The notes beneath the pieces were generated by a model. That model was not told the DNA's origin and searched no databases. It saw only the letters and a list, made by a program, of their open reading frames with translations. DNA of 64,000 nt from JAUXFK01 sp034189035. GTDB lineage: Bacteria > Desulfobacterota > UBA8473. How positions within the stretch are numbered: the stretch's first letter is position 1; every line of letters begins with the position of its first letter. This document shows, one piece after another, positions 24,805 through 34,000 of the stretch. The stretch lies in the NCBI GenBank assembly GCA_034189035.1, contig JAXHVA010000007.1:1-64000 (forward strand), given 5' to 3'. The position numbers and the translations under genes are program-made.

Positions 24805-25515
24805 ATGAAGTGCGGAACCCTTTACGGTATAGGGGTGGGACCAGGAGACCCTGAACTCATTACAGTAAAAGCAACAAAGATTTTAAAGGAAGTGGCGGTT
24901 GTATTTGCACCCGCCTCTACCAAGAACAGCTACTCACTGGCCGTGGACATCGCATCCCCACATATTGCCGAGGGTGTGTCTGTTGAATCCCTTGGGTTTC
25001 CTATGACCAAAGACAAGGAGCACCTCGAAAGTGCATGGCAAAATAATGCCGCGAGAGTGGTAGATACAGTAAGAGAAGGTAAAGATGTTGCATTCATCAC
25101 TCTTGGAGATCCCATGACATACAGTACCTTTGGATATATTATGCAAACCATAAAGGAAAGTTACCCTAATGTTCCTGTTAAGATCGTCCCCGGCATCACT
25201 TCATACCATGCGGCCGCTGCATCTGTAGGCCACGTTTTAGCTGAGGGGGAAGAGTCCTTTACTGTTATTTCAGGTGCCCTAGGAGCGGAAAGATTAAAAG
25301 AAGCAATACACCATACGGATAACCTGGTAATGCTGAAAGTCTACCGTAACCACAGAGGCATCATCGATACCCTGAATAAGTTAGACTTGACGGATAGATC
25401 GATTTTCATCTCGCGCTGTGGGCTGGATGGAGAAGAGGTCATCCGAGACCTTAAAGAATTTCCTGATACGGCCCTATCTTATCTTTCTCTCCTTCTGATA
25501 CGAAAAAGGGATTAA
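24805..25515 (+). CDS. cbiL: Cobalt-factor II C20-methyltransferase (CbiL)
   Basis: An S-adenosylmethionine-dependent tetrapyrrole methylase of about 236 residues that methylates C20 of cobalt-factor II, the first committed methylation of the corrin ring. The N-terminus LYGIGVGPGDPELITVKA is the family start. FITLGDPMTYSTFGYI and IVPGITSYHAAAASVG are the SAM-binding signature, with the aspartate and long loop typical of CbiL/CobI. I chose ATG 24805 because GAGGAG lies 10 nt upstream; ATG codons at 24781 and 24787 are alternatives. It is followed after 1 bp by a membrane protein gene. It is separated from the other cbi genes by about 20 kb. Confidence 0.9.
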   Translation: MKCGTLYGIGVGPGDPELITVKATKILKEVAVVFAPASTKNSYSLAVDIASPHIAEGVSVESLGFPMTKDKEHLESAWQNNAARVVDTVREGKDVAFITLGDPMTYSTFGYIMQTIKESYPNVPVKIVPGITSYHAAAASVGHVLAEGEESFTVISGALGAERLKEAIHHTDNLVMLKVYRNHRGIIDTLNKLDLTDRSIFISRCGLDGEEVIRDLKEFPDTALSYLSLLLIRKRD

Positions 25516-25516
25516 A

Positions 25517-26575
25517 ATGGAAAGGAAGCCCCCTGTCGTTCTCTATTTTTTTTTGGCCACCATAACCGGATTTGCTCTCATGGCCTTATTGAGTGGCGTC
25601 CTTGATACTGTAGAACTTTTCAAGAATCCGGTGATACTATGGAAAAGTCTGATCTGGCCTATGATACGGCTTACTGGGTTTATATCTATCGGTCTTTTTG
25701 TCGGTCAGATTGTAGAAAATTTTGGATGGACTGACAGGTTGGCTGTAATGGCCCGCCCATTTATGCGTTGGGGGCATCTTTCTCCTCAAATGGGGGCGGT
25801 CTTCACTACGGCTTTCTTTTCCGGTGTTACCTCACTTGCTATGCTTATGTCTTTTCACAAAGAAGGTAGTATAAGCCGAAATGAGATGATCCTTGCCGTG
25901 TTATTGAATACCTTTCCTTCCTTCTTTCTCCATTTGCCTACAACCTTCTTTATACTACTGCCACTTTTAGGAAAAGCGGGACTCATTTATATTCTCCTCA
26001 CATTTGCAGCGGCTCTTTTTCGACTGGGATCTGTACTGACCTACACTCATTTCATGCTTTCTCAATCACCTGTAGATTACAATAAAAAGGCATCACAGGA
26101 TAAGAGCTTAAAGCAGTTATTACAAGAAACGAGTAAAAAGTTCAGGTCGCGATTGATTAACATACTTTTGATCATCTTACCGGTCTATCTGGTCATCATA
26201 CTGATCTCCGATATGGGATTTTTCCTTTGGCTGAGAAGATCAATGGCACAGAGCATTAACACGACATTTATTCCCATAGAGGCAGTCACTGTTGTTATCT
26301 TCAGTCTGGTAGCTGAATCAAAATCTGGATATGCTGCTGCAGGTGCGATGTTGGATAGAGGCACAATGGATATCTTTCAGACAGTATTAGCGCTCCTTTT
26401 GGGAAATATTATTGCTGCACCGGTGAGGGCTTTGCGGCATCAGATGCCCTATTATATGGGGATTTTCAGTCCTGGTATCGGCATTTATTTGATCGTAGCG
26501 AGTCAGGGCTTTCGAATTATGAGCCTTATGGCAGTTGGTTTGATCTTTATTTTGGGTGTAAATATGCTCTCATAG
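25517..26575 (+). CDS. Gate-domain (nucleoside recognition) polytopic membrane protein
   Basis: The 352-residue inner-membrane protein has about eight to nine hydrophobic helices and two segments resembling the Gate/nucleoside-recognition domain (GHLSPQMGAVFTTAFFSGVTSLAML and EAVTVVIFSLVAESKSGYAAAGAML). A charged cytoplasmic linker lies between them near residues 190-215. Such proteins are suspected transporters but their substrates are rarely known. It is tightly coupled to cbiL (1-bp gap), which makes cobalt or a corrin intermediate a reasonable guess. No CbiMNQO or other recognisable cobalt importer occurs in the window. Confidence 0.7.
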   Translation: MERKPPVVLYFFLATITGFALMALLSGVLDTVELFKNPVILWKSLIWPMIRLTGFISIGLFVGQIVENFGWTDRLAVMARPFMRWGHLSPQMGAVFTTAFFSGVTSLAMLMSFHKEGSISRNEMILAVLLNTFPSFFLHLPTTFFILLPLLGKAGLIYILLTFAAALFRLGSVLTYTHFMLSQSPVDYNKKASQDKSLKQLLQETSKKFRSRLINILLIILPVYLVIILISDMGFFLWLRRSMAQSINTTFIPIEAVTVVIFSLVAESKSGYAAAGAMLDRGTMDIFQTVLALLLGNIIAAPVRALRHQMPYYMGIFSPGIGIYLIVASQGFRIMSLMAVGLIFILGVNMLS

Positions 26576-26769
26576 ACTTCTCTTAGATAGACCTCTTGAC
26601 CTCGAGTTTAATGGACATCGATGAGAAGGTATCACCATATAGAATGAGCTAAGCAACTTATCGTTTATAGAGGCTTCGAAAAGGGTTATTGCGCACGTTG
26701 AAAAGATGATGAGATATTTTAAAAGAAGACATGTGATAAAAGATGAAGCCTGGAGACATTAAAACATAA

Positions 26770-26880
26770 ACTCGTAGGCCGTGATTCTCGGCTTTGTAAA
26801 TGATGTGAAACAGAGCGGGAAAGCCGCCAAGCTAAAGTCCCGCTCTGTCTATCAGTCTTAACCTAGAGCCTGAAATGGAG
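26770..26880 (+). other. Structured, unassigned leader upstream of a TonB receptor
   Basis: The 367-bp interval 26576-26942 has no gene. It contains GCCG..CGGC at about 26778-26792, a perfect 11-bp stem ACAGAGCGGGA (26810-26820) with TCCCGCTCTGT (26838-26848) closing a 17-nt loop AAGCCGCCAAGCTAAAG, and a third pair TTAACC/GGTTAA further down. No T tract follows, so it is not a simple terminator. No B12 box is present. A regulatory RNA for the receptor gene at 26943 is possible. Confidence 0.35.
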
Positions 26881-26942
26881 ACTCGGTTAATCTAACAAAC
26901 AAAGATTACCATGAGACCTCCGAAAAGTAAAGGAGGTTTAGA

Positions 26943-28916
26943 ATGAAAAAGTTAATAATTTTAGTTATGCTCATAGCGTTATTGGCCTTTCCGCGTACGA
27001 GTCTGGCCAAAAATGAACAAATAGATAAAAAGTCGTTAGTAATGTTGAAAGAGATAGTAGTAACTGCCGGGAGAGTAGAAGAAGAGAAAGAGGATATGAC
27101 TATCAATATTACCGTTGTGACTGAAGAAGAGATCCAGCAATCCTCTGCACGTGATTTGGGTGATCTGCTAGCTGAACAAGGATTTATGATTCGAGAATAT
27201 CCAAACTCACTGGTTTCAGTGAAAATTCGCGGTTTCAGGACAGAAACACATGGCAACGATTTGGCCAGTCATATACTCATCCTGATTAACGGGCGACGAA
27301 CCGGAACGGGCAATCTGGCAAAAATTATGCTGGATAACGTCGAGCGAGTTGAAATTATCCGCGGTCCCGGCTCGGTACAGTATGGTCCTTCGGCTATGGG
27401 CGGCGTTATTAATGTCATTACCAAAGAAGGCGCCGGTGAGCCTTCTTTATATGCACAAGGAACCTTGGGGAGCTGGAACTATAAGAAAGTTGCAGCTGGT
27501 GCCTCAGGACAATTTAAGATTTTTGATTTTTCCTTCAACACATCGTCAGAATCCCAGGAGGACTATAACACTGCCTGGGAAGACAAATATTACAACACAG
27601 GGTTCGACTCAAAGGATAGTATAAGTGTTAATGCAGGCTGGACGTTTGTACCCGATAACCGAATCGGAGTAACCTATACCGGTTATGAGGGCGAGGGGAT
27701 TGGAAATCCAGACTATTTGAGCCAGAACGATTTAGACGATTATGGCGACCATGCAATCAATACTGTTGACCTTGTTTATGACGGTCAAACAACTGATGGC
27801 TTTATGATATGGAACCTGCGCTATTTTAATGGAAAAGACGAGTACGAGACATTTGATCCTGAAAATTATGGCAGCAAGCATAAATACTTTAGGGATACGG
27901 ATCAGCAGGGGATTCAAGCTCAACTAACATTCAACAGGGAACATGCTCATATCACCACAGGCTTTGATTGGACAAATTATGAAGTTACGAATTCCTATAC
28001 ATTCGACGGCGAAAACACGTATGATAATCCTGCGGCGTTTCTCATGGCCAAAACCAGACTCTTTGACGATAAGTTGGTTCTTTCCGCAGGAGGACGTCAT
28101 GATTGGTATGATGTTGAAAGTGATGACGGCCAAAGCACGAATGAAACCAATTGGTCGAGTAGTGTGGGCGCTGCCTATAAATTTATTCCCGGGTTGAGTA
28201 TCCGTGTTAATTATGCCGAAGCCTTCCTTATGCCCACCGCCGACCAACTCTATATGTATGATGACTATAGCGCCTGGGGTTGGGGTATCTGGTCAGGGAA
28301 CCCCGACCTGGATCCGGAAAAAAGCAAAACCTATGAAATAGGCCTCGATTTTTCAAAAAAATCCGTTTCCGGCAATCTAACGTATTTTTACACTGACTTT
28401 GAAGATAAAATTTCTTATGCGTACGACCCTGTTGATGATGTTACTCGTTATGAGAACGTCGATGGCGCCAAAATCTCCGGCATTGAGGGTGCGCTGCAAT
28501 TTGATATCGGCGCTTTTTTTAACTGGAACTGTGAACTTTCACCTTATGCTTCTTTTACCTGCCTTACCGAATACGAAGATGAAGAAGAGGATGAAGACCT
28601 TCTGTACACGCCTCAATGGACGGCATCTTATGGTCTTTGTTTTGCCAATCCCAACATTGGATTTGTATCAAGGCTGAATTTTGCCTATATCGACGAACAG
28701 GATATCACCGACTATGAAGGCACTGGAGAAACCACGCTTAAAAGCTATACTGTTGCTGATCTGACAGTTACTAAAACACTCTTTTTTTCTGAAAAATACG
28801 GCGATGTCTCCATAAAAGCTGAAATAAAAAATTTTTTTGACGAGACCTATGCCGCTGTGCAAGGATATCCTATGCCAGGCAGATCGTTTTATCTCGGTCT
28901 GAAATACGTTTATTGA
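26943..28916 (+). CDS. TonB-dependent outer-membrane receptor (second)
   Basis: A 657-residue TonB-dependent receptor: signal peptide (ILVMLIALLAFPRTSLAK), TonB box (KEIVVTAGRV), plug (SSARDLGDLLAEQGFMIREY, VSVKIRGFRTETHG, ILILINGRRTGTGN, RVEIIRGPGSVQYGPSAMGGVINVITKEG) and a barrel ending in SFYLGLKYVY. It is only distantly like the receptor at 17103. The plug loop HGNDLASHILIL differs from BtuB. Its position upstream of the secreted CbiZ fusion and CobN-like chelatase suggests a corrinoid or another metallo-tetrapyrrole, including heme, as the substrate. It is the natural outer-membrane partner of the envelope system that follows. Confidence 0.85.
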   Translation: MKKLIILVMLIALLAFPRTSLAKNEQIDKKSLVMLKEIVVTAGRVEEEKEDMTINITVVTEEEIQQSSARDLGDLLAEQGFMIREYPNSLVSVKIRGFRTETHGNDLASHILILINGRRTGTGNLAKIMLDNVERVEIIRGPGSVQYGPSAMGGVINVITKEGAGEPSLYAQGTLGSWNYKKVAAGASGQFKIFDFSFNTSSESQEDYNTAWEDKYYNTGFDSKDSISVNAGWTFVPDNRIGVTYTGYEGEGIGNPDYLSQNDLDDYGDHAINTVDLVYDGQTTDGFMIWNLRYFNGKDEYETFDPENYGSKHKYFRDTDQQGIQAQLTFNREHAHITTGFDWTNYEVTNSYTFDGENTYDNPAAFLMAKTRLFDDKLVLSAGGRHDWYDVESDDGQSTNETNWSSSVGAAYKFIPGLSIRVNYAEAFLMPTADQLYMYDDYSAWGWGIWSGNPDLDPEKSKTYEIGLDFSKKSVSGNLTYFYTDFEDKISYAYDPVDDVTRYENVDGAKISGIEGALQFDIGAFFNWNCELSPYASFTCLTEYEDEEEDEDLLYTPQWTASYGLCFANPNIGFVSRLNFAYIDEQDITDYEGTGETTLKSYTVADLTVTKTLFFSEKYGDVSIKAEIKNFFDETYAAVQGYPMPGRSFYLGLKYVY

Positions 28917-29003
28917 TAAATTAGGTGAGGCTTTTTTTACTAATCTTTTTTCCGGCGGCTGCAGGTTGATCCTCGGGAAAGATTCTAAATAGATGTTTCA
29001 AAG

Positions 29004-31022
29004 ATGAGTTCAGATTGTTTTGTTTTCAGATTACGCCTTTTTCTGGCCGGATTGATTTTATTGGTGCCGATACCGTCTTTTGGCACAACTTTTCCCATCA
29101 CGGTGACCGATGCGTTTCAAAATAGGATGCATGTGGCAAAAAAACCGCAACGGGTGGTTTCCCTGGTGCCCTATATCTCCGAGATGATTGTATCATTCGG
29201 ACAGGGCCATGTCCTTGCGGGATTAACGCGTCAGGATTTGATCTTAAACTGCGGCATTCAAAAAAAAAATGTAGGGAGTTATTTTTACCCTGATGTTGAA
29301 GCGATTGCTGATTGTCATCCTGACCTGATTATTGTTTCGCCTTCTCATAAGAGAGTTCTGAACTATTTTAAACATGGCGGCTGCAAGCTGATGGTTATGG
29401 AGGTTGTGCAAATAGAAGAAGCGTTTTCCGAGATGGAAATGCTCGGCCGGCTTTTTGATTGTGAGGTCCAAGCGGCGGCCACTATTCAACGCAACCGGGA
29501 TCAACTCGCCCTGGTAAAGGCCAAATTGGCGGCCATACCGCTTCATAAAAGAAAACGGGTGGCCCGGGTGATGGCTGGAGATGAATTAGCGTGCCCCGGT
29601 AATGATTCCTTTCAAAATGAGATGATTGCAGCAGCTGGAGGAATCCCGCCAAAGTGGGGAAGGAATGGATTCGCCGTCTCCATTAATTTGAAAGAATGGC
29701 AGCAGTTCAATCCTCAGGTGGTCTACGGATGTCACCGGAACAAAAAAGCCGTAGAATCTATACTCAACCGGGAAGGGTGGAAAGATGTGGACGCGGTGCG
29801 AACTGGTTTTGTCACAATGTTCCCCTGTGATCTGACCTGCCAGCTCTCCACGCGGGTGGGTGATTTTGTCGAGTGGCTGGCAGCGTTTTTGTACCTGGAC
29901 TTTTTTGCCGACCCTGAGAAAGCCGTTTTGAAAAATGGGATTCTTGACAGCAGGCCGCTGCCTCTGGATCTGGCTTATGTTGATTATGCCAAGATTGTCA
30001 AACATAGGGTGTCGGATGCAAAATACAAATCGTTGGTAGTTCGGTTCAAGAGACCTCAGGATCTGATCTCAACTTTTGAGGGGAATTTGTCCTCTGTTTC
30101 AGCTGTGGGCAACACCTTTGTTCCCATGCCGGCCAGTCTGGGACATATGGCCTATGGTGTTAAGCAGGTACGGGGTGCTATCAGTAACAATCTGGGCTTT
30201 TCCAGCGATGAATTTGCCACCTTGATGACCGGAGCCGACATGAGCAATCTGGCCGTAAAAACAGAGACCTTTGAAGATATAAAAGTAGCGGCTCTTGTTA
30301 CGGCAGGCGTTAAAGGCAATGCCATGCGCATGTCCAAAGATTCCGGAGTGTATTATAAAACGGGTACCATTAATATTATTTTGCTGACCAACCGTAAACT
30401 GGCTCCCAATGCCATGGAGCGAGCTATTGTTACGACTACAGAGGCCAAATCCGCCGCCTTGTCGGACATGGATATCCGCAGTTCCTATAATCCCTTGGAT
30501 TTTCGTGCCACTGGTACAGGTACCGATAACGTTCTGGTAGTTCAGGGCGAAGGACCGGTTGAACGCTATGCTGGCGGACACACCAAAATAGGTGAACTGA
30601 TCGCCAAAGCGGTACATGCCGGGGTAACAGAAGCTATATTCAAGCAGAACGGTCTCAAGACGGATCGTAACCTGTTTCAGCGATTGTCTGATAGAAAGTT
30701 GAGCCTCGAGGAAATTATTCAATTGTATTATGTTGAAGCCGATCAAAAGATGCTGGTAACCAGGCTCGAAGAGCTGATGATGTTACCCTATTATGCATCT
30801 TTCATTGAATCCGCGTTTGCTATTAGCGATGACTACAAAAAAGGTCTTATCAAGGAGTTGGACTTTTTTGATGAAATGTGTTGTTCGGTTGCCGCCAGGC
30901 TGTCGAGTCGTTCGGATTTTACCCCCAAAGACATTCCTTCTACTGGCGTATTGCCGGTTGTGATGGACAGGGCCTTCGGCGCGCTGGTTGCCGGCATCTC
31001 TGGAAAAGATTTAACCAGGTGA
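29004..31022 (+). CDS. Secreted fusion: BtuF-like corrinoid-binding domain + CbiZ amidohydrolase (copy 1)
   Basis: A 672-residue protein. A signal peptide (LFLAGLILLVPIPSFG) is followed by a BtuF-like domain to about residue 320 (QRVVSLVPYISEMIVSFG, HPDLIIVSPS, GNDSFQNEMIAAAGGIPP) and a CbiZ domain at about 335-560 (TGADMSNLAVKTETF, VTAGVKGNAMRMS, GTINIILLTNRKLAPNAMERA, ATGTGTDNVLVVQG). About 110 helical residues of unknown role follow. CbiZ cleaves the nucleotide loop from adenosylcobinamide, and in some bacteria from cobamides, to give cobyric acid for remodelling. The signal peptide predicts periplasmic action, unlike ordinary cytoplasmic CbiZ. A CDLTC motif (275-279) late in the binding domain is kept in copy 2. 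The next gene, a CobN-like chelatase, follows after 19 bp. Domain calls are firm; location and substrate are inferred. Confidence 0.88.
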   Translation: MSSDCFVFRLRLFLAGLILLVPIPSFGTTFPITVTDAFQNRMHVAKKPQRVVSLVPYISEMIVSFGQGHVLAGLTRQDLILNCGIQKKNVGSYFYPDVEAIADCHPDLIIVSPSHKRVLNYFKHGGCKLMVMEVVQIEEAFSEMEMLGRLFDCEVQAAATIQRNRDQLALVKAKLAAIPLHKRKRVARVMAGDELACPGNDSFQNEMIAAAGGIPPKWGRNGFAVSINLKEWQQFNPQVVYGCHRNKKAVESILNREGWKDVDAVRTGFVTMFPCDLTCQLSTRVGDFVEWLAAFLYLDFFADPEKAVLKNGILDSRPLPLDLAYVDYAKIVKHRVSDAKYKSLVVRFKRPQDLISTFEGNLSSVSAVGNTFVPMPASLGHMAYGVKQVRGAISNNLGFSSDEFATLMTGADMSNLAVKTETFEDIKVAALVTAGVKGNAMRMSKDSGVYYKTGTINIILLTNRKLAPNAMERAIVTTTEAKSAALSDMDIRSSYNPLDFRATGTGTDNVLVVQGEGPVERYAGGHTKIGELIAKAVHAGVTEAIFKQNGLKTDRNLFQRLSDRKLSLEEIIQLYYVEADQKMLVTRLEELMMLPYYASFIESAFAISDDYKKGLIKELDFFDEMCCSVAARLSSRSDFTPKDIPSTGVLPVVMDRAFGALVAGISGKDLTR

Positions 31023-31041
31023 TTAACAGGGAGAATGATCT

Positions 31042-34000
31042 ATGTGCTGTAAGAGTAAACATGTAAATCAGATATCAGAAGTCAGAAGCCGGGAGCCGGA
31101 AAACAGGGTAATGTGGATGCGTATAACTTTGTTTTTTCTTTCTATCTTGGCATCTTTCCATTTAATATCTTCTCCGGCATTTGCTCAGAAAAAAGGTAAT
31201 ATCACTCTCCTTATACATCCTCATGCTACTTATAAAGTGAGCCAGGCCATTTCTGATTTGAACAAACTTCCTGAAGTGGCTGATAAATATAACATATATT
31301 TTTACACTACCGACGATTTGAAAAACGGAAAGATTGAACAAAAAAATGTTGCTCAATCCAGGTTTATTATTGTTGATGATATGGGTCGGGAATTGCAAGA
31401 CTATGCCCTGAAAAATGTTGATTATAAAAAGATAAAACTCTATGGTCTTTGCAGTGTGCCAAAAGAGCCGGAAAAGATTATTTCCGACCCCAAAGTAAAA
31501 CAATATTATAGCTCTCCGACGAGCAAAAACATCAAGAATCTTCTTCTTTTTCTGCTTAGCCGTGACTGCGGGCTTGATGTCGATTATGCAGAACCGCAGA
31601 TTATTCCTGAAATGGGCATCTTTCATCCTCGGAGTAGTAAAATCTTTGCGGATTTTGAAGATTATCTTTCATGGTACAAAGAGAAAGGATTTTTTAGAAA
31701 AGATGGTTTCTGGGTAGGAATTCCCGATCATGGAGTCTTTGCCTTTCCCGGGGAGACAGGAGAAATTATAACTTCCCTTGTTCACAGTTTGGAAAAAAAC
31801 AGTATCAATGTCCTTCCTGTTTATTCTTTTCCGTCTTGCCTTGCGGTTGAAAAATTTTTTTTTGATGAAAAGAAAAGATCAAGAGTTGATCTGGTTGCGA
31901 CTTTTTCTTTCAAATTTTCTGACAGTAATGATGAAAAAGTAAAACAAAGCTTTAAAAAGTTGGGAGTTCCGCTTTTGAATGCTGTTAAAATGCCTTACAG
32001 GACTATCTCTGAGTGGAGAGAATCTGACCAGGGTCTTGGGTTGATGGCGATTTCCTATGCTATCTGCACTCCTGAATTAAATGGATTGATCGAGCCTTCT
32101 GTTTTAGGTGGAAAGGCGGTCTTAAAAGAAGAACAGACCGGTAAAAAGGTTTATGTGTATAAGCCCATCAAGGAAAATATTGAATTTTTCATCAAGCGGA
32201 TAAAGGGATGGAGAAACCTCCAGACAAAGCCGAACAAAGATAAAAAGGTTGTCATTATGTATTGGAACCACTCCCCTGGCAAGCAGAATGTAGGAGCAAC
32301 TTACCTTAATGTCTTCCGCAGTCTGGAAGAGATTTTAAAGAGGATGCACAGGGAAGGTTATACCATTGAAGGAAAACTTCCTTCAGAAGAAGAGATCAAG
32401 GACCTTGTTCTGCTGAGCGGCCGTAATGTCGGCTTTTGGGTTCAAGGTGAACTTGATGAGTTGATTAAGACAAAAAGGGTAGTTCGCCTGCCCGTTGCCA
32501 ACTATCTGAAATTGTATAAGAAGATAGATGAAAGCTATATGGAGAAATTAGAAGCCGAATGGGGCAAGGTGGAAGAATCAAAGATTATGATCAAGGATAA
32601 GGAGGTCATCATTCCTTATGTAAACCTGGGCAATGTCATCCTTGTTCCTCAGCCGACGAGGGGCTGGTGTGACGACCCGATGAAACTATATCACTCCACT
32701 AAACTCTGGCCTCATCATCAATATACCGCCTTTTATCTTTGGCTGAAGCATGAATTCAAGGCAGACGCCATAGTCTCTCTAGGAACACACGGCACTCATG
32801 AATGGCTTCCTGGCAAACAGGCCGGCTTGAGCCGATCCTGCCCACCTGAGGTTCTTATTCAAGATATTCCCAATCTTTACCCCTATATTATAGATGATAT
32901 CGGCGAAGGAGTACAAGCCAAACGCCGGGGAAGGGGTGTAATGATTGACTATCTCATTCCGGCGATGAAAAAAGCGGGAGTTTATGACAAGTATATTGAA
33001 TTGGCAGGTATTATTAATGAATATAACGATGCTCTCACCCGAAGTAGCGAACTGGCTGAACAGAAGTTCAAAAGAATTGAGACGGTGGTGAAAAAACTTG
33101 GGCTGGACAAAGACCTTCTTTTAAAAGAAGTAAATGAAAAGGCTGTAGAGGAGATTCAGCATTACCTGTTGGATTTGGGGGAAGCTAATGTGCCTTATGG
33201 TATGCATACTTTTGGTGTTTCCCCGGAAGGGGAGGCACTGGAAGAGTTTGGCCGGTTGATTAAGGATAGAAATGAAACGCTTGATCTGAATGAAATTAAG
33301 AAAAAACTGAGTATGTGTTATTTGGAGATAGACAATCTTATTGCCGGACTGGATGGCAAGTATATTCCTTCAGGTGAAGGAAATGACCCTTTGAGAAATC
33401 CTGAAGCTATTCCAACAGGGAAAAATTTTTATGGTTTTGATGCAGCAAAAGTCCCTTCCAAAGATGCGTATGCCCTGGGGAAAAAACAGGCTGAAGAAAT
33501 GGTTGACAAGTTTTTGAAGGAAAAGGGAAAATATCCGGACAAAATTGGACTTGTTCTCTGGAGCATAGAACTTCAGCGTAATGAAGGAACTCAGGTAGGG
33601 ACGGCCCTTCATCTTATAGGAATGAAGCCTGTTTGGGATAAAAACAATAAGGTAATCGGGGTTGAGCCTATCTTAGGAAAGCTGCTTGGTCGACCAAGGA
33701 TAGATGTTCATCTTCAGTCTTCAGGACTTTTTAGAGACAATTTTCCCAATCTTATTCTGCTTTTGGATGAAGCAGTGCGTCAGGCGAGCCAGTTAAAGGA
33801 TGTGGAAAATTTTATCGCCAAACACAGCAGGAAGATAAAGGGTTATCTTGTAGAAAAAGGATATAGTGAAGAAGATGCGGAGAACTTAAGCAAGATAAGG
33901 ATTTTTTCGGCCAGGCCGGGCAGTTATGGGACGAAAGTAGAAGATCTTATTCCGGCCAGCGGCCTTTGGGAAAGCGACGAAGATGTCGCCGATGTCTTTA

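Noticed and set aside
26810..26848. Cyclic-di-GMP (GEMM) riboswitch
   Set aside because: The loop AAAGCC..GCTAAAG recalls the class, but the second helix and the remaining conserved core are not found. Reported only as an unassigned structure.
30099..30746. 215-codon minus-strand frame within the CbiZ fusion gene
   Set aside because: Low-complexity shadow of a strongly conserved plus-strand coding region.
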